DNA of 64,000 bases from JBBSOK01 sp965219125 (GTDB lineage: Bacteria > Bacteroidota > Bacteroidia > Flavobacteriales > Flavobacteriaceae), in the NCBI GenBank assembly GCA_965219125.1, contig CBDCMO010000002.1, forward strand, positions 1,736,001 through 1,800,000. Direction: 5' to 3'. A program made the translations under genes and the position numbers. Below the pieces are notes generated by a model, which searched no databases, had not been told where the DNA came from, and saw only the letters and a program-made list of their open reading frames with translations. The stretch's first letter is position 1. Every line of letters begins with the position of its first letter. Shown here in pieces: positions 16,920-24,586 of the stretch.

Positions 16920-17945
16920 ATGGCTAAAGAAAAGGATAGCGGCGAGAAAGACGCGAAATTAAAAGCATTAAAACTTACATTAGATAAACTTGATAAAACA
17001 TACGGTAAAGGTGCCGTTATGAAAATGGGCGACAGCGCTGTGCAAGAAGTTGAAGTAATACCAACAGGCTCACTTGGCCTTGATGTTGCTTTAGGCGTTG
17101 GTGGCTATCCACGCGGACGTGTTATTGAAATTTACGGCCCAGAAAGTTCTGGTAAAACAACCTTAACGCTCCATGCAATTGCTGAAGCGCAAAAAATGGG
17201 AGGCATTGCAGCTTTTATTGACGCAGAGCACGCTTTTGATAGATATTATGCCGAAAAATTGGGCGTAGATATTGAAAACTTGATTATCTCACAACCGGAC
17301 AACGGCGAGCAAGCTTTGGAAATAGCCGATAACCTAATTCGCTCCGGAGCAATAGATATTATTGTAATAGATTCCGTTGCAGCTCTTACTCCAAAAGCTG
17401 AAATTGAAGGCGAGATGGGCGATAGCAAAATGGGTCTTCACGCACGATTAATGAGCCAAGCCCTGAGAAAGCTAACTGGATCAATCAGCAAAACAAATTG
17501 TACCGTAATATTTATAAACCAACTGCGTGAAAAAATTGGCGTAATGTTCGGTAATCCTGAAACTACAACCGGTGGTAATGCGTTAAAATTCTACTGTTCA
17601 GTACGTTTGGATATTCGCCGTTCAACCCAGATTAAAGATAGCGATAGCAACGCAATGGGTAATAAAACCCGTGTAAAAGTGGTAAAAAACAAGGTTGCGC
17701 CACCATTTAGACAAGCCGAATTCGACATTATGTATGGCGAAGGAATTAGCAAAGTTGGTGAGATTATTGACTTGGGCGTAGATTTTGAAATAATTAAAAA
17801 AGCTGGATCTTGGTTTAGTTATGATGAAACAAAACTAGGGCAAGGCCGTGATGCTGTAAAAGCACTATTGCTGGACAATCCAGATTTGGCGGATGAACTT
17901 GAAACCAAAATTAAAGCTTCTATAAAAGCCATTAACACAAAATAA
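16920..17945 (+). CDS. recA: Recombinase RecA
   Basis: 341 residues, full length. Walker A is GPESSGKT at 73-80, Walker B is the DIIVIDSVAAL region, loop L2 is FGNPETTTGGNALKFY, and KVVKNKVAPPFRQAEFDI is the conserved stretch before the C-terminal domain. RecA forms ATP-dependent filaments on single-stranded DNA for homologous recombination and SOS induction. No LexA box is evident upstream. It precedes an ECF sigma gene by about 125 bp. The start ATG gives the usual MAKEKD-type N-terminus. Confidence 0.98.
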   Translation: MAKEKDSGEKDAKLKALKLTLDKLDKTYGKGAVMKMGDSAVQEVEVIPTGSLGLDVALGVGGYPRGRVIEIYGPESSGKTTLTLHAIAEAQKMGGIAAFIDAEHAFDRYYAEKLGVDIENLIISQPDNGEQALEIADNLIRSGAIDIIVIDSVAALTPKAEIEGEMGDSKMGLHARLMSQALRKLTGSISKTNCTVIFINQLREKIGVMFGNPETTTGGNALKFYCSVRLDIRRSTQIKDSDSNAMGNKTRVKVVKNKVAPPFRQAEFDIMYGEGISKVGEIIDLGVDFEIIKKAGSWFSYDETKLGQGRDAVKALLLDNPDLADELETKIKASIKAINTK

Positions 17946-18071
17946 ACTTTTCTTAACGCAACCATTTAAAAACTTAAGTATCTACTCTATGTAGAGACCT
18001 TGATTATTAAATGGTTGCCCTCTTTAATAAATAGAGGTAAATACACTTTTTATAAATCTCGGCGCTGCAAT

Positions 18072-18614
18072 TTGACTTTAAAAGAGCTCATACATAAATG
18101 TAAAAAGCAGGATGCGCAGGCACAAAGTGATTTGTACAAGCAGTTTAGCAGTACACTTTTCGCAATATGCCTTCGGTACTCGCCCAATTATGCCGAGGCA
18201 CAGGATAATCTGCAAGATGCATTTATAATCATTTTTAAGAAGATTGATCAGTTTAAAGACAAAGGCAGTTTTGAAGGTTGGTTGAAGCGTGTAACCGTCA
18301 ATACAGTTTTACAAAAGTACAGAAAACAAAAAGTTTTCAGCATTATAGGTGAAGAGCAACTTGAAGATGAGGATGTTGAATTATACTCTGAAGATGACAA
18401 CATTCCCTTAGAATTTTTGTTGAAAATAGTGCAGGAATTACCAGATAGATATAGATTGGTTTTTTCAATGTATGTTTTAGACGGTTACCAACATAAGGAA
18501 ATAGCAGCTTTGCTCGAAATTAATGAAGGCACATCTAAAAGTAACCTTGCACGTGCGCGGATTATTTTAAAAAATAAGGTTGAAGAATATATAAAAATAA
18601 GAAATTCAAAATAA
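18072..18614 (+). CDS. RNA polymerase sigma-70 factor, ECF subfamily
   Basis: 180 residues from TTG 18072, chosen because LTLKELIHKCKKQDAQAQSDL is the normal beginning of this family. An upstream in-frame TTG at 18000 adds an unlikely basic leader. Region 2 spans ~10-80 (YAEAQDNLQDAFIIIFKKIDQF and the GSFEGWLKRVTVNT stretch). Region 4 spans ~120-175 with ELPDRYRLVFSMYVLDGYQHKEIAALLEI and SKSNLARAR. It would direct transcription of a small stress or envelope regulon. The following gene, 148 bp downstream, has an anti-sigma-like N-terminus and probably controls it. The spacer holds a TGTCAATTCGAGC / AGTCGAGAA-type repeat. Confidence 0.9.
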   Translation: MTLKELIHKCKKQDAQAQSDLYKQFSSTLFAICLRYSPNYAEAQDNLQDAFIIIFKKIDQFKDKGSFEGWLKRVTVNTVLQKYRKQKVFSIIGEEQLEDEDVELYSEDDNIPLEFLLKIVQELPDRYRLVFSMYVLDGYQHKEIAALLEINEGTSKSNLARARIILKNKVEEYIKIRNSK

Positions 18615-18652
18615 TTATAAATGCATAAATCTATAACACGAAAGCATTTGTA

Positions 18653-18705
18653 GTGTCAATTCGAGCCCATCGATTTATTTGGGGTTAAGTAGTCGAGAAA
18701 ATTAA
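18653..18705. repeat. TCGAG-type dispersed intergenic repeat
   Basis: TGTCAATTCGAGC near 18654-18666 and AGTCGAGAAAA near 18690-18700 form the ends of an element of a type common in flavobacterial intergenic DNA. It lies between the sigma factor and its partner gene. Confidence 0.4.
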
Positions 18706-18762
18706 ATTACTTGAATAGTGTAATTTAATTGGGCTTGAAAAGACAAAAGTTTTATAATAATA

Positions 18763-20325
18763 ATGAAAAATAAAAAGCATATAGACAATCTCTTTAAGGA
18801 AGGTTTCAAAAATTTTGAAGCTACTCCTTCGCCAGATGTTTGGGCAAATATCCAAGCAAAAATAGCGGAAGAAAAAGATGATCGTAAAGTTATTCCGCTT
18901 TGGTGGAAACTTGCCGGTGTAGCTGCGCTTATAGCTTTGTTGGTAACTATTGGTATTTCTGTGAATAACAACCAAATTGAAACTCCTTCCATTACAACAA
19001 CTGAAAAGCCTTTAGAAAATATAACTACTGAAAACCAAATTGAAAAAAATAATCAAGTTGTATCGGAAGATGTTTTAAATTCAAAAGAGAATTCTGAATA
19101 TAATTCTTCGGAAGATAATACGATTAAAAATAATTATAATTCGACCAAGAATTCGTCTGTAACTTCTTCGGAAGAAAAAAATTCAATTAAAGAAAAATCT
19201 AAAAATACTGTTGTGTCTTCTTCAAACGAAAAGAAATCTTTTTTGAATAATTCAGCAGAAAAGAAAAATGTTGTCGCTTCAACAAATACTTCGGAAGCAA
19301 CCAAATTGAAAAATTCTTCAAAAGAAACTAGGTTGAAAAAGGACAATTTAGAAAAAGCGGATACTTCAAAAAACACTTCAGAAGCTGTTGCAGTTGAAAA
19401 AATGCAGCCGAAAGAAAACTTGGATAACGAGTTGAAAGATAGCAACAATGCTGAAAATATTGATACTAAAAATGCAATCGCCAAAAATGAAACAGATGTA
19501 ACAAAAAAATCTGAATCTGAAAAAAAATCAATTTTCGACTCAGTTGCTGAAAAAGATAAAACTACCCCAATATCTGTAAAAGAAACTCCGGAAAATAGAT
19601 GGATTGTTGCACCAAATGTTGCACCCGTTTATTACAGCAGTTTAGGCAATGGTTCGTCTTTAGACGAAAGCCTTAGCGATAATCAAAAAAATGGTGATGT
19701 TAATTTAAGTTACGGCGTGCAGGTTAGCTACGCAATCAATAAAAAACTTAGTATTCGCAGTGGTATTAGCAACGTAAATTTAAGTTATAGCACTGGCGGC
19801 GTAGAAGTTGGCACAGGTCCAATTGCAGCTGCACCAAGAGGCGTAAATTATAATAATGGAAATGGAAGCGCTGTACTTTTCGCAGTTGATAAAGGGACTT
19901 TGGCAACCTTAGCCAATACCAATAATGGCGAATTTGGAAATATTGTTCCAAAATCTACTAAAGGGGATGCGTTTATAAATCAAAAATTGAATTATGTTGA
20001 AGTGCCTTTAGAATTAAAATACGCATTATTGGACACCAAAATTGGTGTTAATCTAATTGGTGGTTTAAGTAGTTTATTTTTAAGTACAAACGAAGTTTCA
20101 GTTTCAGCAGATAATTTTGATACTGTAATTGGTGAGGCCAACAATTTAAACAGTATTAGTTTTACAACCAATATTGGTTTAGGACTTGATTATAAAATAT
20201 CTAAAAAGTTTTTGTTTAATATAGAACCTATGTTTAAATATCAATTAAACCCGTACACAGATTCTCAAGTAAGCTTTAAGCCTTATTATTTGGGCGTTTA
20301 TACCGGTTTTAGTTTTAAATTTTAA
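18763..20325 (+). CDS. Inner-membrane protein with anti-sigma-like N-terminus and outer-membrane beta-barrel-like C-terminus
   Basis: 520 residues. The cytoplasmic N-terminus (1-46) contains LFKEGFKNFEATPSPDVWANIQ, typical of this ECF-partner family. One transmembrane helix follows (~48-66, LAGVAALIALLVTIGIS). A long low-complexity linker rich in Ser, Asn, Lys and Glu spans ~75-275. The C-terminal ~230 residues read as a PorT-like beta-barrel (SYGVQVSYAINKKLSIRSGI) ending in aromatic YTGFSFKF. The order suggests a protein that senses the envelope and binds the sigma factor just upstream; this is inference from context. Fusion of an inner-membrane anchor to a barrel-like domain through a flexible linker is unusual. 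Confidence 0.8.
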   Translation: MKNKKHIDNLFKEGFKNFEATPSPDVWANIQAKIAEEKDDRKVIPLWWKLAGVAALIALLVTIGISVNNNQIETPSITTTEKPLENITTENQIEKNNQVVSEDVLNSKENSEYNSSEDNTIKNNYNSTKNSSVTSSEEKNSIKEKSKNTVVSSSNEKKSFLNNSAEKKNVVASTNTSEATKLKNSSKETRLKKDNLEKADTSKNTSEAVAVEKMQPKENLDNELKDSNNAENIDTKNAIAKNETDVTKKSESEKKSIFDSVAEKDKTTPISVKETPENRWIVAPNVAPVYYSSLGNGSSLDESLSDNQKNGDVNLSYGVQVSYAINKKLSIRSGISNVNLSYSTGGVEVGTGPIAAAPRGVNYNNGNGSAVLFAVDKGTLATLANTNNGEFGNIVPKSTKGDAFINQKLNYVEVPLELKYALLDTKIGVNLIGGLSSLFLSTNEVSVSADNFDTVIGEANNLNSISFTTNIGLGLDYKISKKFLFNIEPMFKYQLNPYTDSQVSFKPYYLGVYTGFSFKF

Positions 20326-20386
20326 AATAGGAAAGATTTTTAAGTTGGTTTGTTTCCAAGTGAAATTGGATAATTGATTTTTTTGG

Positions 20387-20418
20387 AAAAACCGTTCTTC
20401 GCCATAGGACGGTTTTTT
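20387..20418 (+). terminator. Intrinsic terminator
   Basis: Stem AAAAACCGT / ACGGTTTTT (20387-20395 with 20409-20417), followed by T-rich DNA. It ends the sigma/anti-sigma-like unit. Confidence 0.8.
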
Positions 20419-20518
20419 TATTTTATTGATTTGAGATGGAATACTTTAAACTTTAGACATAGGACTTATTCAGCTTGCGCTAAATTGAGTTAAGACTTAT
20501 GACTAAAAATTAACTGAA

Positions 20519-20612
20519 ATTTACAATGTCGGTTTGAGCGTAATCGAAACGATTTGGATAGCATAACTAAAAAGGTTTCGACTTCTCTCGTCTCGGCAAC
20601 CGTAAAAACTTC
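20519..20612. repeat. GAGCGnAnTCGAAAC inverted repeat pair
   Basis: GGTTTGAGCGTAATCGAAAC (20531-20550) faces GGTTTCGACTTCTCTCG (about 20571-20587) in opposite orientation. The same TTGAGCG-AGTCGAAA word occurs at 21453-21470. It belongs to a dispersed palindromic family in intergenic DNA. Confidence 0.5.
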
Positions 20613-21353
20613 CTAAACTGTCGGCTTGAGTAATTCATTCAAAATAACTTCGCGCGTTTGTTCTTTTAAAGCTTTTCTATTATCCAAGGTAAGATTTGCT
20701 GTTTGTATTGTTTTATGTATTGTAACTCTCATTTTTCCGGGAGTACCAGTAAAAAATGAATAAGAGAAACGCTTTTTATTATCGTGAAATGTTATTGGGG
20801 CAATTTCAATTTGATGCTCTATCGCCAAACGGAAAGCACCATCTTTAAATGTATCTAAAGTTACCGATAAGTCTTCCGGTACGCCGCCTTCGGGGAAAAT
20901 ACAAACGCTTAAACCTCTGTTTAATCTTTCCTGCGCACTTTCAAAAACTTCTAACCTACTTTTTGGATTATTCCTGTCTACCAAAATACACGTCCGTTTA
21001 TAAAAAAAACCAAATAATGGGAGCTTTCCAAGTTCCTTTTTTCCAACAAACACAAACGGATTAGAGTTTACATACAACATCAACATAATATCTGTCATTG
21101 ATGTGTGATTGGCTACAAACATGTAGCTTTGGCCTTTTTTGTATTTCGATTCTCGTTTAACGATTGGATAAAAACCCATTCCGAATATTACAATAGTTGC
21201 CCAAATACGTGCCAATCTAAAAAAGAAAGGATACCATTCCTGTTTTAAAATACTTATTACCAAAAATGGGAAAAGTATAATAATGGCCACTGCAATTAGC
21301 GTATAAAACCATATACGGTAGAGCGTTGCAAATATGTAGTGAAACAATTTCAT
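20613..21353 (-). CDS. 1-acyl-sn-glycerol-3-phosphate acyltransferase (PlsC family), copy 1
   Basis: 246 residues. The start ATG at 21353 (MKLFHYIFATLYRIW) is preferred over an upstream in-frame ATG that adds a non-conserved leader. A hydrophobic N-terminal segment (~15-40) anchors it to the membrane. The acyltransferase block has the HX4D motif in NHTSMTDIM and the FPEGG motif. It transfers an acyl chain to lysophosphatidic acid in phospholipid synthesis, or to another lysolipid. It is divergent from trpS and has a second family member at 42470. The KKRFSYSFFTGTPG region near the C-terminus is typical of Bacteroidota members. Confidence 0.9.
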   Translation of the reverse strand: MKLFHYIFATLYRIWFYTLIAVAIIILFPFLVISILKQEWYPFFFRLARIWATIVIFGMGFYPIVKRESKYKKGQSYMFVANHTSMTDIMLMLYVNSNPFVFVGKKELGKLPLFGFFYKRTCILVDRNNPKSRLEVFESAQERLNRGLSVCIFPEGGVPEDLSVTLDTFKDGAFRLAIEHQIEIAPITFHDNKKRFSYSFFTGTPGKMRVTIHKTIQTANLTLDNRKALKEQTREVILNELLKPTV

Positions 21354-21373
21354 TGTATGCCAAAAATAGTGAT

Positions 21374-21409
21374 TTGAATTAAGCAAATACATAGAATAAA
21401 GTACCTTTG
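21374..21409 (+). promoter_or_regulatory. Probable trpS promoter
   Basis: TACCTTTG at 21402-21409 is a perfect TAnnTTTG -7 element. TTG at 21374-21376 is a candidate -33 element, but the 25-bp spacer is longer than usual. It lies about 70 bp before trpS. Confidence 0.45.
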
Positions 21410-21481
21410 TGCCAAATTAAATTTCATTTAACAGATACCCGCTGGAGTTTACATTGAGCGGAGTCGAAATGCGCAATAGAC

Positions 21482-22456
21482 ATGGCACGAATACTTACAG
21501 GCGTACAAAGTACGGGCACACCACATTTAGGAAATTTATTGGGCGCAATTTTGCCAGCAATACAAATGGCGAACGACCCAAAAAATGATTCCTTTTTATT
21601 TATTGCAGATTTACATTCACTAACACAAATAAAGGATGCAAAAACATTAAAGGAAAATACCTACAGTACAGCGGCAACTTGGCTTGCCTGCGGTTTAGAT
21701 ATAAACCGAGCGGTTTTTTACAGACAGAGCGATGTAACCCAAACCACAGAACTTTCTTGGTATTTAAGTTGCTTTTTTCCGTATCAACGTTTAACACTTG
21801 CACATAGTTTTAAAGATAAGGCCGATAGATTGGAAGATGTAAATGCAGGTCTCTTTACCTATCCAATGCTTATGGCGGCAGATATTTTGCTTTACGACGC
21901 TAACATAATCCCAGTTGGAAAAGACCAAATGCAACACATTGAGATGACACGTGATGTTGCAACCCGCTTTCACGCAAAAATGGGAGAAACCTTTGTAATA
22001 CCGGAAGGAAAAGTACAAGACGAAACTATGTATGTGCCCGGAACCGATGGCGCAAAAATGAGTAAAAGCAAGGATAATATTATAAATATATTTTTGGCAG
22101 ATAAAGCACTTCGGAAACAAATAATGGGTATTGAAACGGACAGCACGCCAATGGAAGAACCTAAAAATCCTGATACGTGCAATGTTTTTGGAATTTTTAA
22201 ATTGTTGGCTTCTTCTGCTGAAATAACTAAAATGCGTGAAAATTACGCAGGCGGAAATTATGGATACGGTCACGCCAAACAAGCTTTATTTGAACTGATT
22301 GTTTCAAGATTCGAGACAGAAAGAACTAAATATAATTATTTTATGGCAAATCTCGCCGAAATTGATGAAGCTTTAGAAATTGGATCTAAAAAAGCACAAA
22401 CCGTTGCAAATGAAGTTTTGGGAAGGGTTAGAAGTAAATTAGGGTATAAGCAGTAA
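21482..22456 (+). CDS. trpS: Tryptophanyl-tRNA synthetase
   Basis: The 324-residue class I aminoacyl-tRNA synthetase joins tryptophan to its tRNA. The HIGH-equivalent motif is HLGN at residues 15-18 (GVQSTGTPHLGNLLGA) and KMSKS is at 192-196 (GAKMSKSKDN). The Rossmann-fold strings ADLHSLTQ and MAADILLYDA and the PVGKDQMQHIEMTRD stretch are canonical. The length is normal. It is preceded by a TTGAGCGGAGTCGAAA repeat and a probable promoter, and followed by a clear terminator, so it is probably monocistronic. Confidence 0.97.
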   Translation: MARILTGVQSTGTPHLGNLLGAILPAIQMANDPKNDSFLFIADLHSLTQIKDAKTLKENTYSTAATWLACGLDINRAVFYRQSDVTQTTELSWYLSCFFPYQRLTLAHSFKDKADRLEDVNAGLFTYPMLMAADILLYDANIIPVGKDQMQHIEMTRDVATRFHAKMGETFVIPEGKVQDETMYVPGTDGAKMSKSKDNIINIFLADKALRKQIMGIETDSTPMEEPKNPDTCNVFGIFKLLASSAEITKMRENYAGGNYGYGHAKQALFELIVSRFETERTKYNYFMANLAEIDEALEIGSKKAQTVANEVLGRVRSKLGYKQ

Positions 22457-22509
22457 GCAAAATTAAAACTACTCTTATTCCTGCAAATATTTTTTTTATT
22501 TTAAAATGA

Positions 22510-22540
22510 AAAAGGCCAATCATTTCTGAAAGGCCTTTTA
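22510..22540 (+). terminator. Terminator between trpS and dprA (convergent)
   Basis: Stem AAAAGGCC / GGCCTTTT (22510-22517 with 22532-22539), 14-base loop, T-run after. The symmetric A and T flanks could serve both trpS (+) and dprA (-). Confidence 0.75.
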
Positions 22541-22648
22541 TCAGGCTAATTTAACTCCCCAATTAATTAAGCTATACAAAGATGCGAGTTATGTTAGTTT
22601 GCCGCAAAAATGTAAGACCCTTTTTGGCAGGGGTTTTTACCCCATAAT

Positions 22649-23755
22649 TTAGATAAGTTGAAAAAGTTTTCCGGGCAAAGGCCGTATTACTCCTTTCAAT
22701 TCCATAGCTAATAGAATTGACGCCAATTTATAAGTTGGCATATTGCATTGTATTGCGATGACATCAAGCAATTCTTTGTCTTTTTCTTTTAAATATCTGA
22801 AAACTATTTTTTCTTCTTCAGTTAATTCTACAAAAAGTTGGGTTTGCTGCGCTTTTGGCTTTTGATTGTGGACTTCCCAACCTAATTGAAAAATAAGGTC
22901 TGCCGCGCTCGTAATCATTTGTGCGCGTTGGTATTTAATGAGATTATTGCACCCTTGGCTTTGGCTATCTGTCGCTCGGCCTGGTAAGGCATAAACTTCA
23001 CGGTCATAACTATTGGCAATGTCGGCAGTTACTAGACTTCCACCTTTTTCGGCTGATTCTATTACGATAGTAGCTTCAGAAAGACCTGCAATTATTCTAT
23101 TTCGTTTTAGAAAATTATTTCTGTCAAATGTATCACTACTCCAAAATTCTGTGATAAAGCCACCATTTTCTTCAATTTTGGCGGCGTACTTTTTATGGAT
23201 TTTAGGATAGATTTGATTCAATCCATGCGCTGTGCAGGCAATTGTCTGCAAATTGTGATCTATTGCCGCTTTATGTGCGCAAATGTCCACTCCATATGCC
23301 AAGCCCGAAACAATTACTGGATTTAGTGGAGCGAGATCTTCAATTAAACGTTCACAAAATTGAGAACCGTAACTTGTAATTTTTCGGGTGCCAACAATGC
23401 TTATTATTTTTTTGTTCTGAATATCAATATTGCCAGCTTGAAATATAAGTATTGGTCCATCAAGACATTGCTTTAATTTGTCGGGATAATCTTTATCTTG
23501 AAAATAACAAACTTGAATGTTTTCCTTTTCAATAAAACGCATTTCAAGTTCGGCTTGTTCCAGCAATAAATTTTCATTTAAATCTTGCAATTTAAACGCG
23601 CCAATTCCATCAATTTTTAGGAGATTACTTTTCCTTTCTTTAAAAATTGCTTCAGCCGAACCAACTGCGCGCAATAATTTTTTGGCTGAAGTATCGCCAA
23701 GATTTGGAGCGCGTTGCAAAGCTAACGTGTAGCGAAGTTCAGATTGGGAAAGCAT
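22649..23755 (-). CDS. dprA: DNA-processing protein DprA
   Basis: 368 residues from ATG 23755 (MLSQSELRYTLALQRAPNLG); the longer upstream reading adds 29 unlikely residues. An N-terminal helix-hairpin-helix-like part is followed by the Rossmann core with IVGTRKITSYGSQ, VSGLAYGVDICAHKAA and GGSLVTADIANSYDREVYALPG. The C-terminal winged-helix part spans ~305-368. DprA loads RecA onto incoming single-stranded DNA during natural transformation; it is also widely present in bacteria not known to be competent. It has no competence neighbours here. Confidence 0.95.
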   Translation of the reverse strand: MLSQSELRYTLALQRAPNLGDTSAKKLLRAVGSAEAIFKERKSNLLKIDGIGAFKLQDLNENLLLEQAELEMRFIEKENIQVCYFQDKDYPDKLKQCLDGPILIFQAGNIDIQNKKIISIVGTRKITSYGSQFCERLIEDLAPLNPVIVSGLAYGVDICAHKAAIDHNLQTIACTAHGLNQIYPKIHKKYAAKIEENGGFITEFWSSDTFDRNNFLKRNRIIAGLSEATIVIESAEKGGSLVTADIANSYDREVYALPGRATDSQSQGCNNLIKYQRAQMITSAADLIFQLGWEVHNQKPKAQQTQLFVELTEEEKIVFRYLKEKDKELLDVIAIQCNMPTYKLASILLAMELKGVIRPLPGKLFQLI

Positions 23756-24047
23756 ACTTTTACGTTTCTTATATGGTTGAAATGTACGCTTATTTATGCT
23801 TTGATAAAAGATTAGATTTTTGACGATACCAATTGCGGGCATTATTATATAAAAACTTCGTATTTAATATGCCTATTTTGGATTATCAAGCCTCGCTAAA
23901 TATTGTATTTTTCGGGAGATACCAAAGCTTTACTTCCATCATTTTAAACCTCAGCAGTTATTAAATTTCCGAAGGACTTTATTAACTGTAAACAGGAAGA
24001 CTGTAGATTTTAAAAAATTTAGAAAGGAGAAAAGTATTTTAATCAAT
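23756..24047. other. 292-bp spacer, nothing recognised
   Basis: AT-rich DNA upstream of dprA and downstream of the small membrane protein gene. No RNA gene, frame or strong hairpin is apparent. Confidence 0.5.
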
Positions 24048-24488
24048 TTAAAGCCAAACACTCCAAGGAATTCTGCTTAACATTAAAACCAAAACCAGTG
24101 AGTAGAAAATTGCCAACATCTTAAACTTTCCGGTAGAGACCAGCTTCTTTTTATGCTTAGAATAGCCTATTGTTATAAAAACAACAGTTAGTATCATTAC
24201 CAAAGGATGTTCCACCGCAAATAATCTTAATGTAGAATCTTTCATAACCGCACTTATACCGTTATTGCTTATGGATTGCAAACCTAATGGAGACACAAAA
24301 TATAAAATCAACCCAATTAATAATTGAATATGCGTTACAATAAGTGCAAACAATGAAATCCTAAAATCTTTAGGGCCATATTCCTTTTTTGAAAAATAAC
24401 CAATAACTGCATTGAAGGTTGCAAGAAGTACAACAAGCAATACTAAATAAGCCCAATAAGAATGAATGAATTGAATGGTAGTATACAT
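24048..24488 (-). CDS. Four-helix membrane protein of unknown function
   Basis: 146 residues from ATG 24488 (MYTTIQFIHSYWAYLVLLVV); an upstream ATG at 24515 is less likely. There are four hydrophobic segments (~8-30, 45-70, 88-110, 122-142). Short motifs include HSYWAYL near the start, FALIVTHIQLLIGLILYF and EHPLVMILTVVFITIGYSKHKK. The His residues in helices resemble small cytochrome-b-like or DUF proteins of Bacteroidota, but heme binding is not demonstrated. It is probably an inner-membrane protein. It stands alone, with the TonB receptor upstream on the same strand behind a terminator. Confidence 0.75.
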   Translation of the reverse strand: MYTTIQFIHSYWAYLVLLVVLLATFNAVIGYFSKKEYGPKDFRISLFALIVTHIQLLIGLILYFVSPLGLQSISNNGISAVMKDSTLRLFAVEHPLVMILTVVFITIGYSKHKKKLVSTGKFKMLAIFYSLVLVLMLSRIPWSVWL

Positions 24489-24532
24489 TATATAAGATAT
24501 TTTGTGAAAATTCAAAGATAGTTTTTATTGCA

Positions 24533-24565
24533 TAAAAAAACCGCCCTATTTTGAATAGAGCGGTT
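24533..24565 (-). terminator. Terminator of the TonB-dependent receptor gene
   Basis: AACCGC-CTATT pairs with AATAG-GCGGTT (24539-24565) with two mismatched bases. On the minus strand the T-run comes from the A-run at 24534-24540. It lies just downstream of the receptor stop. Confidence 0.8.
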
Positions 24566-24586
24566 ATAGATTATGCTACTTTATTT

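Noticed and set aside
19134..19484. Minus-strand 116-residue reading frame
   Set aside because: It is antisense to the low-complexity Ser/Asn/Lys/Glu linker of the barrel-like protein and reflects that composition.
21791..22282. Minus-strand 163-residue reading frame
   Set aside because: It is antisense to trpS, which has full motif support.
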